Shown: positions 1 to 8,600, counted from the stretch's first letter. The stretch: DNA of 17,580 nucleotides from Prevotellaceae bacterium (GCA_022508635.1 JAFLUV010000028.1:1-17580); one strand, 5' to 3'. The notes: generated by a model from the letters alone, not told the origin. A program made the numbers and translations.

Positions 1-15
1 CTGTTCGGTGGTTTT

Positions 16-1221
16 TCAGAGTTTGTGCCCCATTCTTGTCCGCTTGGTCTCAAGGTAGCGGCGGTTGTACTCGTTCGGCTCGACCACGATCGGTACGTTC
101 TCCACGATGGAGAGTCCGTAGCTCTCCAGCCCGACGCGCTTGATGGGATTGTTCGTTATAAGGCGGATCTTGCCCACACCCATAGCCCGCAGGATCTGAG
201 CCCCCACCCCATACTCGCGCTCGTCCGGACGGAAGCCGAGGTGAATATTAGCCTCCACCGTATCGTCGCCCTGCTCCTGCAGGCGGTAGGCTGCAATCTT
301 GTTCATCAGGCCGATACCGCGCCCCTCCTGGCTGAGGTATACGACGAGGCCCTTGCCCTCCCGCTCGATCATGCGCATGGACTCATGGAGCTGCTCGCCG
401 CAGTCGCAACGCTGGCTGCCGAAGATATCGCCCGTCATGCAGCTGGAATGCATGCGCACGAGCACAGGCTCGTCTTCCTTCCACTCCCCCTTATAGAGGA
501 CCACGTGCTCCAGACCGTTGCTCTTCTGGCGGAAGGGTATGATGTGGAAGTGCCCGTTAACGGTCGGCATGTCGGCCTCGACTCCTCTCTCGACGAGCGA
601 CTCCTGGCGCAAGCGGTACGAAATAAGGTCGCGTATGCTGATGATCTTCATCCCGTGCTCGCGTGCCACCTGCTTGAGCTGCGGCATGCGCGCCATCGTC
701 CCGTCCTCGTTCAGTATCTCTATGAGCGCAGCAGCCGGTTGCAGGCCGGCCAGGCGCGCGAGGTCTACGGCTGCCTCCGTATGCCCTGCCCTGCGAAGGA
801 CGCCTTTGTCCTGCGCATAGAGCGGGTTGATGTGGCCCGGACGTCCGAAGTCCGACGGCTTGCGGCACGGATCTGCCAGGGCACGGATGGTAGCGGCACG
901 GTCGTGCGTACTGACCCCTGTCGTGCAGCCCTCCAGCAAATCCACCGTAACGGTAAAGGGCGTGCCCAGCATGCTGGTATTGTCCGTAACCTGATGCCCG
1001 AGCTCAAGCTCTGCGGCGCGCTGCATCGTGATAGGCGCGCATAGTACGCCCCGGCCGTTGCGGAGCATGAAGTTGACCTTCTCCGGCGTAATCATTTCGG
1101 CTGCCGTAATGAAGTCTCCCTCGTTCTCCCTGTCCTCGTCGTCGACGACAATTAGGAACTTGCCCTGCCGGAAGTCCTCGAGCGCAGCCTCGATGGTACT
1201 AAGTTGAATCTCTGTATTCAT
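16..1221 (-). CDS. ribBA: Bifunctional 3,4-dihydroxy-2-butanone-4-phosphate synthase / GTP cyclohydrolase II
   Basis: Cytoplasmic enzyme making both precursors of riboflavin: the N-terminal half converts ribulose 5-phosphate to 3,4-dihydroxy-2-butanone 4-phosphate and the C-terminal half opens GTP to the diaminopyrimidine. The DHBP-synthase half shows DDEDRENEGD at residues 27-36 and, later, STHDRAATIRAL and RRAGHTEAAVDLARLAGL. The cyclohydrolase half shows the zinc site C261-x10-C272-x-C274, then GRGIGLMNK and NNPIKRVGLESYG. The length of 401 residues is normal for the fused enzyme. I start at the ATG at 1219-1221 (MNTEIQLSTIE). The frame stays open to 1305, but those extra residues (MPATETDYINQ...) are translated tandem repeat with no family similarity that I recognise. 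No FMN riboswitch and no clear promoter lies in the 241-base gap upstream, so it is probably co-transcribed with the permease gene before it. Confidence 0.95.
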   Translation of the reverse strand: MNTEIQLSTIEAALEDFRQGKFLIVVDDEDRENEGDFITAAEMITPEKVNFMLRNGRGVLCAPITMQRAAELELGHQVTDNTSMLGTPFTVTVDLLEGCTTGVSTHDRAATIRALADPCRKPSDFGRPGHINPLYAQDKGVLRRAGHTEAAVDLARLAGLQPAAALIEILNEDGTMARMPQLKQVAREHGMKIISIRDLISYRLRQESLVERGVEADMPTVNGHFHIIPFRQKSNGLEHVVLYKGEWKEDEPVLVRMHSSCMTGDIFGSQRCDCGEQLHESMRMIEREGKGLVVYLSQEGRGIGLMNKIAAYRLQEQGDDTVEANIHLGFRPDEREYGVGAQILRAMGVGKIRLITNNPIKRVGLESYGLSIVENVPIVVEPNEYNRRYLETKRTRMGHKL

Positions 1222-1260
1222 AGTGATTGTCTTGGTCTGACTTAAATTGTAGTGTTGATA

Positions 1261-1466
1261 TATTCTATTTCTTTGGTTGATGTAGTCCGTTTCTGTAGCT
1301 GGCATAGTCTATTTCCATGGTTGGTATAGTCTATGTCTATAGCAGGTATAGTCTATTTCCATAGTTGGCATAGTCTGTATTTGTAGTTGATGTAGTCTGT
1401 TTCTATGGTTAGCATAGTCTGTGTCTGTAGCTGGTATAGCCTATTTCCATGATTGGCATAGTCTAT
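1261..1466. repeat. 22-bp tandem repeat array (nine copies plus a partial)
   Basis: Nine contiguous 22-base units start at 1261, 1283, 1305, 1327, 1349, 1371, 1393, 1415 and 1437, with a partial tenth from 1459. A typical plus-strand unit begins TAGTCTATTT and ends AGTTGGCA. Copies differ by a few substitutions but never by an indel, so the register is exact. A weak copy (12 of 22 bases by my alignment) may precede at 1239-1260. Units ending TTGATG recur at 1261 and 1371, five units apart, and are followed by similar neighbours, which suggests an older block duplication. The partial copy contains the permease stop codon (1463-1465), and the array ends close to the ribBA start. As 22 is not a multiple of 3, it does not keep a reading frame. 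Confidence 0.93.
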
Positions 1467-3388
1467 GATGTTCGTTCTATTGTATTGTATCCCTGCCTGA
1501 TAATCCTCTGAGCTATGAGGCCGTTAATGCGCTCAATGCTGTGCATGTCCTTGCGGAGGCGCAGCCTGAAGCGCCAGATGCGGAAGTAGAAGACAATGCC
1601 CAGCGGCAGGAAGATGCCCACGGCCATGTTCAGCCTCTTGCTTTCGAAAGGACGCGTATGTGCATTTGGAAAGACGACAGGATACTCGTTTATGTACATG
1701 AGTATAACATTGTCGCGGCTGTTATGCAGCTCATCCACGAAAGCCTCCAGACGGTCGCTGAGCTCTACCGCCCGTTTGTCCTGGCCAGGACGGAAGAAGA
1801 TGTCGACATAGTTGGGAATCCGGCGCAAGTGCATCGTCCGCCGGCAGTCGACACAGTACTCGGAGAGTTCCGTAAGACGACGGGGCAGCGTGGTGTAGTC
1901 GGGATCGTCGATGATGACCTCCTTGCGGTTGAGCTTCCGGCTGTCGCGCAGTCCAAGCAGGCGCATGAAGAAGTTGCGATAGCCTTCGACATTGAACACC
2001 ACGCTGTCGGTGTTGGCCTTATGAGTGAGGAAGATACCCGTGGTGAGCAGCACGGCGGTACTGAGCCATGTGCCGCTCTCTATTGTCCATACGTCTGTCT
2101 TTGCATTGTTCTCGCCCGCCTGGTTGACGATGTAGTAGAAGATGAAGATAATGACACTGACGACGACGGGCACTCCCAGTCCGCCCTTGCGTATGATGGC
2201 ACCGAGCGGTGCGCCGATAAAGAAGAAGAGCAGGCAGGCGAGGCTCATGGTGAACTTCTTGTGCCATTCGATACGGTGCTTGCGCAGGCTGAGGTTCCTG
2301 TCGCTTGTCTCGAGGGCGCGGAACTGGCTTTCGGATGCCATGGTCTCGGCGCGGTTCAGTGCCGTGCGCCATGCCCTGACGCGCTGACCGTCCGTGAGGG
2401 CAAGGTAGAGGGAGTCGAAAGCAGGCATCCGTGCCGCCTGCTCTACGATGGCCATGGAGTCGGCAATGCCCTTGGGCAGCTCCTTGCGCATGTGCCATTG
2501 CAGGATGTTGGCGTAGACGGCGTGTCGCGCGCTGTCTATCATGTGGCTCATGGAGTCGATGCTGTGCTGTATCTCGCGCATGTCCTTTGTCTGTGCGTTA
2601 TGGGAGAAGAGGTCGGCGTCCATGAGGTTGAAGTTTGCGTCGAAGGGGATGAGGTCTGTCTCCTGTACGAAGGATTCGCGCATGTACGGGACGCTGGCAC
2701 GCAGCATGGAGCTGCTCTGTGCGTCCATGTTGCGGAAGCGCTCGCCTCCCCAGAGGGTAAGCTTGAGATACATCTTGTCGGCCGTGCTTTGCATGCGTCC
2801 GCTGTCTGCGAGCACGATCTGTATGTCGTTGTAGCCGCCGGAGTTGGTGTATATCATGATGCCGTAGAGCATGCCTGTCTCCGGGTTCTTATGCTCTACG
2901 AAGAGGTTGTAGCCTGGTATTTCGCTGTAGAAGATGCCTTCGGGTATTTCGAGCTCGGGACTTTTCTGCCTCATGCTCCAGGCGAGGCGCGAGAGCTCGC
3001 GGGTGGCGTAGGGGCTTACGCGGTTCTGGAAGTAGAGGCTGCTGCCGCTTATGGCTGCTGCGACGATGATGAGGGGCATGAGGATGCGGATGAGGGGTAT
3101 GCCTGCGGCTTTCATGCTGAGGAGCTCGTAGCGCTCGCCAAGGTTGCCGAAGGAGATGAGGCTGGCGAGGAGGACTGCGAGCGGCATTGACATGGGGATG
3201 AGCGTGAGGCTGCTGTACCAGAAGAAGCGGCCGAGCAGGTCGATGGTGAGTCCTTTGCCGATGAGGTCGTTCATCCATTTCCAGAGGAACTGCATGACGA
3301 AGATGAAAAGGCAGATGAAGAAGGTGCCTGCGAAGAGCTGCAGGAATCCGCGGATGATGTAGATGTCGAGCTTCTTTATTATCTTCAT
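1463..3388 (-). CDS. LptF/LptG (YjgP/YjgQ) family permease
   Basis: Inner-membrane permease subunit of the lipopolysaccharide export machine, which with the LptB ATPase lifts LPS from the inner membrane to the periplasmic bridge. Three membrane segments lie near residues 14-37, 55-81 and 99-120. A large periplasmic region follows, then three more segments near 379-400, 404-425 and 440-457, and a last hydrophobic segment near 587-608 (AVGIFLPLGIVFYF). At 641 residues it is far longer than the roughly 360-residue proteobacterial proteins. The extra length is in the periplasmic part and a C-terminal extension, as I know from Bacteroidota homologues. I choose the ATG at 3386-3388 (MKIIKKLDIYII); an upstream in-frame ATG at 3469 is excluded because the predicted promoter lies inside that extension. 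LptF versus LptG cannot be decided from the sequence. The gene stands just upstream of ribBA. Confidence 0.9.
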   Translation of the reverse strand: MKIIKKLDIYIIRGFLQLFAGTFFICLFIFVMQFLWKWMNDLIGKGLTIDLLGRFFWYSSLTLIPMSMPLAVLLASLISFGNLGERYELLSMKAAGIPLIRILMPLIIVAAAISGSSLYFQNRVSPYATRELSRLAWSMRQKSPELEIPEGIFYSEIPGYNLFVEHKNPETGMLYGIMIYTNSGGYNDIQIVLADSGRMQSTADKMYLKLTLWGGERFRNMDAQSSSMLRASVPYMRESFVQETDLIPFDANFNLMDADLFSHNAQTKDMREIQHSIDSMSHMIDSARHAVYANILQWHMRKELPKGIADSMAIVEQAARMPAFDSLYLALTDGQRVRAWRTALNRAETMASESQFRALETSDRNLSLRKHRIEWHKKFTMSLACLLFFFIGAPLGAIIRKGGLGVPVVVSVIIFIFYYIVNQAGENNAKTDVWTIESGTWLSTAVLLTTGIFLTHKANTDSVVFNVEGYRNFFMRLLGLRDSRKLNRKEVIIDDPDYTTLPRRLTELSEYCVDCRRTMHLRRIPNYVDIFFRPGQDKRAVELSDRLEAFVDELHNSRDNVILMYINEYPVVFPNAHTRPFESKRLNMAVGIFLPLGIVFYFRIWRFRLRLRKDMHSIERINGLIAQRIIRQGYNTIERTS

Positions 3389-3439
3389 TTGCTTCTTGGG
3401 TGCGGTTGCCGCGGCTGTTGCCTGCGCGCGTCCGGTGCG

Positions 3440-3470
3440 CAAAGTTACGACTTTTTTTTCGTTCTGCAAT
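3440..3470 (-). promoter_or_regulatory. Predicted promoter of the LptF/G permease gene
   Basis: On the minus strand, ATTG (3470-3467) is followed after exactly 19 bases by TAACTTTG (3447-3440), matching the Bacteroidota -33/-7 pattern. Transcription would begin near 3434, giving a leader of about 45 bases before the ATG at 3388. An alternating AT run at 3485-3497 lies just upstream and could ease strand opening. This placement rules out the longer open frame that starts at 3469. Confidence 0.75.
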
Positions 3471-3526
3471 GTGTGGCGGCGTTAATATATATATATAATG
3501 TGGGGATTGCTGCCGGCGGGGACGGG

Positions 3527-3563
3527 AAAAGCCGCCTGCCTCGTGGCGAGGCCGGCGGCTTTT
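3527..3563 (-). terminator. Predicted terminator hairpin downstream of the aldolase gene
   Basis: AAAAGCCGCC (3527-3536) pairs perfectly with GGCGGCTTTT (3554-3563). Inside it, GCCTCG (3538-3543) pairs with CGAGGC (3547-3552) around a three-base loop, with a single T/C mismatch between the two helices. A-tracts and T-tracts on opposite ends let it work in either direction. It lies 45 bases beyond the aldolase stop and upstream of the permease promoter, so it should separate the two transcripts. Confidence 0.8.
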
Positions 3564-3574
3564 GCCGGTCTGCG

Positions 3575-3598
3575 AGGGATGCCCCGGGGGCATGCCCT
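3575..3598 (-). terminator. Second GC-rich hairpin just after the aldolase stop
   Basis: AGGGATGCCCC (3575-3585) pairs with GGGGCATGCCCT (3587-3598) with a one-base bulge; the core ATGCCCC/GGGGCAT is perfect around one central base. It begins about 10 bases past the aldolase stop codon and has no T-tract. It may protect the mRNA 3' end or act in tandem with the stronger hairpin at 3527-3563. Confidence 0.5.
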
Positions 3599-3607
3599 CT
3601 GTCAGGG

Positions 3608-4606
3608 TCAGAGCTTGTCGTTGCTGCCGAGTACGTCCACGATCTTGTGGATGTACATCTTCTTCATGTTCTCGCGTGCGGGCTTGAGGTACTGACGCGG
3701 GTCGAAGTCGCCGGGCTTCTCGTCGAAGTGCTTGCGGATGGCGGCTGTCATGGCGAGGCGGCTGTCGCTGTCGATGTTGATTTTGCAGACGGCGCTCTTG
3801 GATGCTTCGCGGAGCTGCTCTTCGGGTATGCCTACTGCGTCAGGCAGCTTGCCGCCGTGTGCGTTGATGGTGTCCACTTCGTCCTGTGGTACGGAGCTTG
3901 AGCCGTGGAGGACGATGGGGAAGCCGGGGAGCTTGCTTTCGATTTCGTGAAGGATGTCGAAGGCGAGTGGCGGCGGCACGAGCTTGCCGGTCTTCGGGTC
4001 GCGCGTGCACTGGTCGGGCGTGAACTTGTATGCGCCGTGGCTTGTGCCGATGGAGATGGCGAGGCTGTCGCAGCCGCTACGGGTGGCGAAGTCGATTACT
4101 TCCTCGGGCTTGGTGTAGTGCGATACTTCGCTGGCCACTTCGTCCTCGACGCCTGCGAGCACGCCGAGTTCGGCTTCTACGGTGACGTCGTGTGCGTGTG
4201 CGTACTCTACGACTTTCTTGGTCAGTGCGATGTTGTCCTCATAGGGGAGCGAGCTGCCGTCGATCATGACGCTGGAGAAGCCGTTGTCGATGCAGTCCTT
4301 GCAGAGCTCGAAGCTGTCGCCGTGGTCGAGGTGGAGGACGATCTGGGGGTTCTCGCAGCCGAGTTCCTTGGCGTACTCTACTGCGCCCTGTGCCATGTAG
4401 CGCAGGATGGTGCCGTTGGCATAGTTGCGCGCGCCCTTGCTGACCTGCATGATGACGGGGGATTTGGTTTCGACTGCTGCCTGCACGATGGCCTGCATCT
4501 GTTCGAGGGTGTTGAAGTTGAAGGCGGGAATGGCGTAGCCTCCTGCCACGGCTTTCTTGAACATCTCTGTGGTGTTCACGAGGCCGAGTTCTTTGTAGCT
4601 TGTCAT
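3608..4606 (-). CDS. fba: Class II fructose-1,6-bisphosphate aldolase
   Basis: Cytoplasmic, zinc-dependent aldolase that reversibly splits fructose 1,6-bisphosphate into dihydroxyacetone phosphate and glyceraldehyde 3-phosphate in glycolysis and gluconeogenesis. Class II signatures are clear: AIPAFNFNTLEQ near residue 25, HLDHGD with the catalytic Asp94 and zinc ligand His95, the EAELG motif, GTSHGAYK with His190, and LHGSSS with His234. The length of 332 residues is normal. The start ATG at 4604-4606 follows an A-rich leader without a Shine-Dalgarno sequence, as usual in this phylum. It has its own promoter upstream and two hairpins downstream, so it is probably a single-gene transcript. A tagatose-bisphosphate aldolase is a close family alternative, but the housekeeping context favours the fructose enzyme. 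Confidence 0.95.
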   Translation of the reverse strand: MTSYKELGLVNTTEMFKKAVAGGYAIPAFNFNTLEQMQAIVQAAVETKSPVIMQVSKGARNYANGTILRYMAQGAVEYAKELGCENPQIVLHLDHGDSFELCKDCIDNGFSSVMIDGSSLPYEDNIALTKKVVEYAHAHDVTVEAELGVLAGVEDEVASEVSHYTKPEEVIDFATRSGCDSLAISIGTSHGAYKFTPDQCTRDPKTGKLVPPPLAFDILHEIESKLPGFPIVLHGSSSVPQDEVDTINAHGGKLPDAVGIPEEQLREASKSAVCKINIDSDSRLAMTAAIRKHFDEKPGDFDPRQYLKPARENMKKMYIHKIVDVLGSNDKL

Positions 4607-4683
4607 AGATTCGTTTATTTTTTAAGGTTTGTAAATTATGGAATTTTCCGGTTATGCGTTGGGTTCTCCCTTTTCTTCGGGCG

Positions 4684-4714
4684 CAAAGATACGGCCTTTA
4701 GGCGGGATTTCAAA
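4684..4714 (-). promoter_or_regulatory. Predicted promoter of the aldolase gene
   Basis: On the minus strand, TTTG (4714-4711) is followed after exactly 19 bases by TATCTTTG (4691-4684), a full match to the Bacteroidota consensus. The leader before the aldolase ATG would be about 70 bases. The promoter lies in the gap after the HU-like gene, so the aldolase need not depend on transcription from that gene. Confidence 0.82.
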
Positions 4715-4791
4715 GTTTGCGAGGCAAAATTATTGTTTTTGGCTGCGGTTTGTCATGTTTGCATTGCAAGCGCGGCGCCTTCGTGCCCTTG

Positions 4792-5217
4792 TCAGGTCGT
4801 CCGTCCGGCGGTTTCGTCTTTGTCTCCGGCGGTTTCGCGGAACCATTGCAGGCTGGTGCTCCTGATGCTTTCCACGAGGCCTTTTGAGGGTCGGTAGTGG
4901 ACTGTCGCCCTTACGTCGTCGAGCTTCAAGTTCTCGGCCTTCTCGGTCCATGCTCCGGTGCAGGAGGGGTAGATTCTGCCCAAGGGGCCGAGGTCGACGA
5001 TGTGGCCGTTGCTGAGCATCTCGGCCGCGGCTTCCATGCAGAGCTCGAGCGAGGCTTTGGCCTCTGCCTTGTTCACGGTGGTGTTGCGGCAGGCGGCGCT
5101 GACGAGGTCTTCGTAGCTTGCGATGCCGGCGGTGACGACTTGCGGGATGTAGCCCCTTGTCCTGGTGTGCGGATTCAGGTGGAGTTTCTTTGCAATCCTT
5201 AGCTTTGGTGCTGCCAT
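4792..5217 (-). CDS. HU-like DNA-binding protein (Bacteroidota HU-HIG type)
   Basis: Small basic protein of 141 residues resembling the divergent HU/IHF-like proteins abundant in Bacteroidota, which bind and bend DNA in the nucleoid. The N-terminus is basic (MAAPKLRIAKK). The HU core covers roughly residues 30-120: GIASYEDLVSAA, then NTTVNKAEAKASLELCMEAAAEML (the helical pair), NGHIVDLGPLGRIYPSCTG (first strands) and VHYRPSKGLVESI (final strand). I choose the ATG at 5215-5217; the frame stays open to 5292, but that stretch is low-complexity Lys-rich leader sequence running towards the iterons. A predicted promoter at 5388-5419 gives a leader of about 165 bases containing four TTGGCCAA repeats. 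Whether it binds DNA generally or at particular sites cannot be told. The family is clear from pattern; the exact subfamily is my inference. Confidence 0.8.
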   Translation of the reverse strand: MAAPKLRIAKKLHLNPHTRTRGYIPQVVTAGIASYEDLVSAACRNTTVNKAEAKASLELCMEAAAEMLSNGHIVDLGPLGRIYPSCTGAWTEKAENLKLDDVRATVHYRPSKGLVESIRSTSLQWFRETAGDKDETAGRTT

Positions 5218-5275
5218 GGCGTGTGTTTTTTGGGTTTGACGTTGACTTTTTTTCCTTTCTTGCTTTCGGCTTTTG

Positions 5276-5358
5276 AATTTCTTGGCCAACAATCCAGAAT
5301 TTCTTGGCCAAGATTTTTTATTTCTTGGCCAACAATTTAAAATTCTTGGCCAAGAAAT
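5276..5358. repeat. Four palindromic TTGGCCAA iterons at 21-22 bp spacing
   Basis: TTCTTGGCCAA occurs at 5279-5289, 5301-5311, 5322-5332 and 5343-5353, at spacings of 22, 21 and 21 bases, or about two helical turns, so all copies face the same side of the DNA. Each contains the palindrome TTGGCCAA; the fourth extends to the perfect 14-mer TTCTTGGCCAAGAA (5343-5356). Copies 1 and 3 share the right flank CAAT and copies 2 and 4 share GA, so the array also reads as a doubled 42-43 bp unit. The repeats lie downstream of the predicted HU promoter, inside its leader. Confidence 0.9.
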
Positions 5359-5387
5359 TTTTCATTGTCGCCTGACGTTTCTCAATG

Positions 5388-5419
5388 CAAAGGTAGGAAA
5401 CTTCTCCGACATGCAGCAA
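5388..5419 (-). promoter_or_regulatory. Predicted promoter of the HU-like gene
   Basis: Minus-strand TACCTTTG (5395-5388) matches the -7 consensus. A TTG (5419-5417) lies 21 bases upstream, slightly longer than the ideal 19. Transcription would start near 5382, about 30 bases before the first repeat it meets, leaving a long repeat-containing leader. Confidence 0.6.
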
Positions 5420-5529
5420 CATTTTCGGAAAAATCAGTCGCAGGCGATGAAAAAAACAGCAGAATTAGTTCGAAAATCAGCGGCAGAATGGCAAAATCTG
5501 CAAGATAAGGACATTTCTTTCCGTCCGGA

Positions 5530-5562
5530 TTGCAGATTATTCGCGAGAAATGCCTATCTTTG
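5530..5562 (+). promoter_or_regulatory. Predicted promoter of the CotH-domain gene
   Basis: TATCTTTG (5555-5562) is a full match to the Bacteroidota -7 box. A TTG lies at 5530-5532 with a 22-base spacer, somewhat long. Transcription would start near 5568, so the ATG at 5530 in the open frame cannot be used, and the start must be at 5629 or 5662. Confidence 0.6.
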
Positions 5563-5628
5563 TGCGTGAAAACCTTATTTTCCGTACACGCGACAGCCGT
5601 CCGGGGAAGACAAACACCAAGAAGACAA

Positions 5629-8600
5629 ATGCACACCAGAAAGGAATCCGGCATCCGGCACATGTTCAGGCTTGCCGCCGTCATGCTCTCCCTGCTCTCG
5701 GCAGTCCAGGGCAATGCGCAGGGCAACCAGACATCGCACAAGCTCACGGGAACACCCATCGGCTCGCCCAACATCGACTACAGCACGAACCAGCCCAGCT
5801 CCACCGTCAATACGCCCGCCTGCGCCTTCGACGGCGACTACTCCACGTACTACGCCTCCATGGACCGCTCCCAGACCTGGGTCGGACTGGACCTGGGACG
5901 CCCGTGCGTGATAACCAAAGTCGGATGGTGCCCGCGCGACGGCTGGCCGCAACGCGTGCAGCTCGGACTCTTCGAGGGCAGCAACAGCCCCGACTTCCTC
6001 GACGCCATCCCCCTCTACCTCATACCGTCCCCCGGAGCCGAGCGCAGGATGACCTACGCCGACGTGCCCGTCACCCGCGGCTTCCGCTACGTCCGCTACG
6101 TAGGCCCCAGCGACGTGCGCTGCAACGTGGCCGAGCTCGAGTTCCACGGATACGAGGGCGAAGGCAAGGACTCCGTCTGGTACCAAGTCACCAACCTCCC
6201 CACCGTCAGCATCCACACCTACGCCGGCTACGACCCCAGGGACAAAGTCAACGAAATGCCCTCCAACATCACCATCACCTACGACGGCGGCACACGCATA
6301 CAAGAGCACCCCATCACCGCACGCGGACGCGGCAACGCCTCATGGGGCTTCCCCAAGAAACCCTGGCGCATCAAGTTCGCCGACGGCAGCCACCGCATGC
6401 TCAAGGACTCGCCCCAGGAAAGCCCCGCAAAGGCCAAGAAATGGACACTCATCAACAACTACGGCGACAAGACCCTCCTGCGCAACTGCCTCGCCTTCGA
6501 AGTGAGCCGACGCCTGCAGTCGCTCTACACACCATGGTGCCAGCCCGTCGACGTCATCATGAACGGAGAGTACAAAGGCTGCTACCAGCTCTGCGACCAG
6601 ATAACCATCGACAAGGCACGCGTCCCCATCACCGAAATGGAACCCACCGACAACGAAGAGCCATGGATCACCGGAGGATACCTCCTCGAAGTCGACGCAT
6701 ACGCACACGAGGAGTCCAGCTGGTTCACCAGCAACCACGGCAACCCCGTAACCATCAAGCACCCCTCGGACGACGACATCACCACCCAGCAGCACAACTA
6801 CATCAAAAACTACTTCAACCTCATGGAGTCGGCCGTATTCGCCTCCAACTACACCGACCCGGAGAACGGCTACCGCCGCTACCTCGACGTCGAGTCCTTC
6901 CTCAAGCACTTCATCACCGGAGAGTTCTCCGGCAACATGGACACATACTGGAGCACCTACATGTACAAAGACCGCGAGGAAGAGCAGTTCCACGTATCGC
7001 CATGCTGGGACTTCGACCTCGCCTTCGACAACGACAACCGCATCTACCCCGTCAACGGCCGCAGCAACTGGGCCTATCGCGACGGAAGCGCCGCCGGCAA
7101 CATGCGCACCTTCGTCAACCGCATCCTCGGCGACGACGCAGCAACAGCCCAGCTCCGCCAGCTCTGGCAGGACAACCGCAAGGAAGGACTCCTCGACGAA
7201 AAAAGCCTCGTCGCCTACGTCGACAGCATGGCCGGCGCCATAGACGCCTCGCAGCGGCTCAACTTCATCCGCTGGCCCATACTCAACAGCGTCGTACACC
7301 AGAACGTCTCCGCCCTCGGCTCGTTCGAGGCAGAAGTCAACGTCCTCCGCAACTACATCCCCACCCGCCTGCAATGGATCGACGACTATCTCGGCATCCA
7401 GGGCGGCATCATCTACTCCGACTCCACATATTATATATATACGCCCGAGCAACTCATAGAATTCAGCAACGCCGTCCGCAGCGGAGCACAGTACAGCCAC
7501 GGCTACCTTGAGGCAGACATCGACATGCAAGGCTACAGCAGCCAGTTCCTCCCCATCGGCACCTCGCCCAAGACCTTCCGCGGAATCTTCGACGGACAAG
7601 GCCACCGCATAAAGAACCTCCACGTCTCAGGCGGAGACTTCACCGGACTCTTCGGCACAATAGGCGGAGGAGCAACCATCACCAACCTCATCCTCGACAG
7701 CACCTGCACCATCACCGGAAACAACTACGTCGGACTCATCGGAGGCTCCGACGGCATCGGACACATCACCGTCTCGTGCGTCGGCAACGAAGCCGCCGTC
7801 AGCGCCGCCGGAGTCAACGCCGCCGGCATCATCGGATGCAACAAAGGCTCCACAGCCACCTTCCGCATCACCGACTGCTACAACACAGGCGACATCACAG
7901 GCAACGCCGAGAGCGCAGCCATCTGCGGATGGGGAGGCACCACCCTCACCATGCAGAACTGCTACAACATAGGCAGCGTCCAAGGCTACAACTACCGCAA
8001 CGACTTCTATCGCGGCGGCGGCACCATACAGAACTGCTACAGCACCTTCGGCGCACAAGTGACACGCAGTACGCAGGAAGACGTCGAAAGCGGAAAACTT
8101 ACCTACCAGCTCAACGACGGCAAGACCATGGATCCAGTCTGGTACCAGACCATCGGCGAAGACGCACGTCCCCTCCTCGACAAAACGCACCGCATCGTCC
8201 TCAAGGCAGACGACGGCACCTACTACAACATCACCTACCTCGCAGGCGACGTAGACGGCAACGGCATCCTCGAAGAGAACGATGCCCTCTGGCTCGCATC
8301 CTACCTCACGGGCGACACGCCGCAAGGCTTCAAGGAAGTAAACGCGGACGCCAACCTCGACGGCAGTATCGACGTAGCAGACATAGTGACCATCCGCCGC
8401 ATCCTCAGCGGCACATCGCCCGGCACAGAAGCATATACCGCAACCCTCTACTCGAGCAACGCAACCGTGAAGGCAGGCGGCACACGCAAGGTAACCGTAT
8501 GGGCAAAGACAAGCCGGCCCGTCACAGCATACGAAGCCGACATCGTCCTCTCACAAGGCCTCTCCGTACAGGATGCCAGCGTAGCATTCAGCACAAAGCT

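Larger units (their letters stand above)
5218..5628. other. Divergent intergenic control region (411 bases)
   Basis: No gene is supported here. From left to right the region holds a T-rich stretch forming the end of the HU-like leader (5221-5278), four TTGGCCAA-centred repeats (5279-5356), a minus-strand promoter for HU (5388-5419), an A-rich unassigned stretch (5420-5529), a plus-strand promoter for the CotH gene (5530-5562), and the CotH leader. A 98-codon open frame across it (5273-5569, plus strand) translates the repeats into a seven-residue period and looks fortuitous. Confidence 0.7.

Noticed and set aside
25..1044. Long plus-strand open frame opposite ribBA
   Set aside because: It is the complement of a well-supported enzyme gene in GC-rich DNA, with no recognisable domain or leader.
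1222..1462. FMN riboswitch upstream of ribBA
   Set aside because: The gap is filled by the 22-bp repeat and shows no conserved FMN-element segments.
1261..1466. Possible CRISPR array
   Set aside because: The 22-base units are contiguous with no unique spacers, and no cas genes are near; it is a tandem repeat.
1541..3190. 549-codon plus-strand open frame opposite the permease gene
   Set aside because: Val/Glu/Ala/His-rich mirror of a real membrane-protein gene; long antisense frames are expected from its codon bias.
3905..4897. 330-codon plus-strand open frame opposite the aldolase gene
   Set aside because: Antisense to a clear class II aldolase and runs across that gene's promoter; no motifs.
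5273..5569. 98-codon plus-strand open frame across the TTGGCCAA iterons
   Set aside because: Its first third is a seven-residue periodic translation of the DNA repeat, and it overlaps both promoters; no leader or domain.
6340..7623. Long minus-strand and alternate-frame plus-strand open frames within the CotH gene (also 5550-7511, 7627-8325 and 7776-8822)
   Set aside because: Low-complexity Arg/His/Pro-rich or Val/Ala/Asp-rich translations produced by the strong third-position C bias of the CotH gene.
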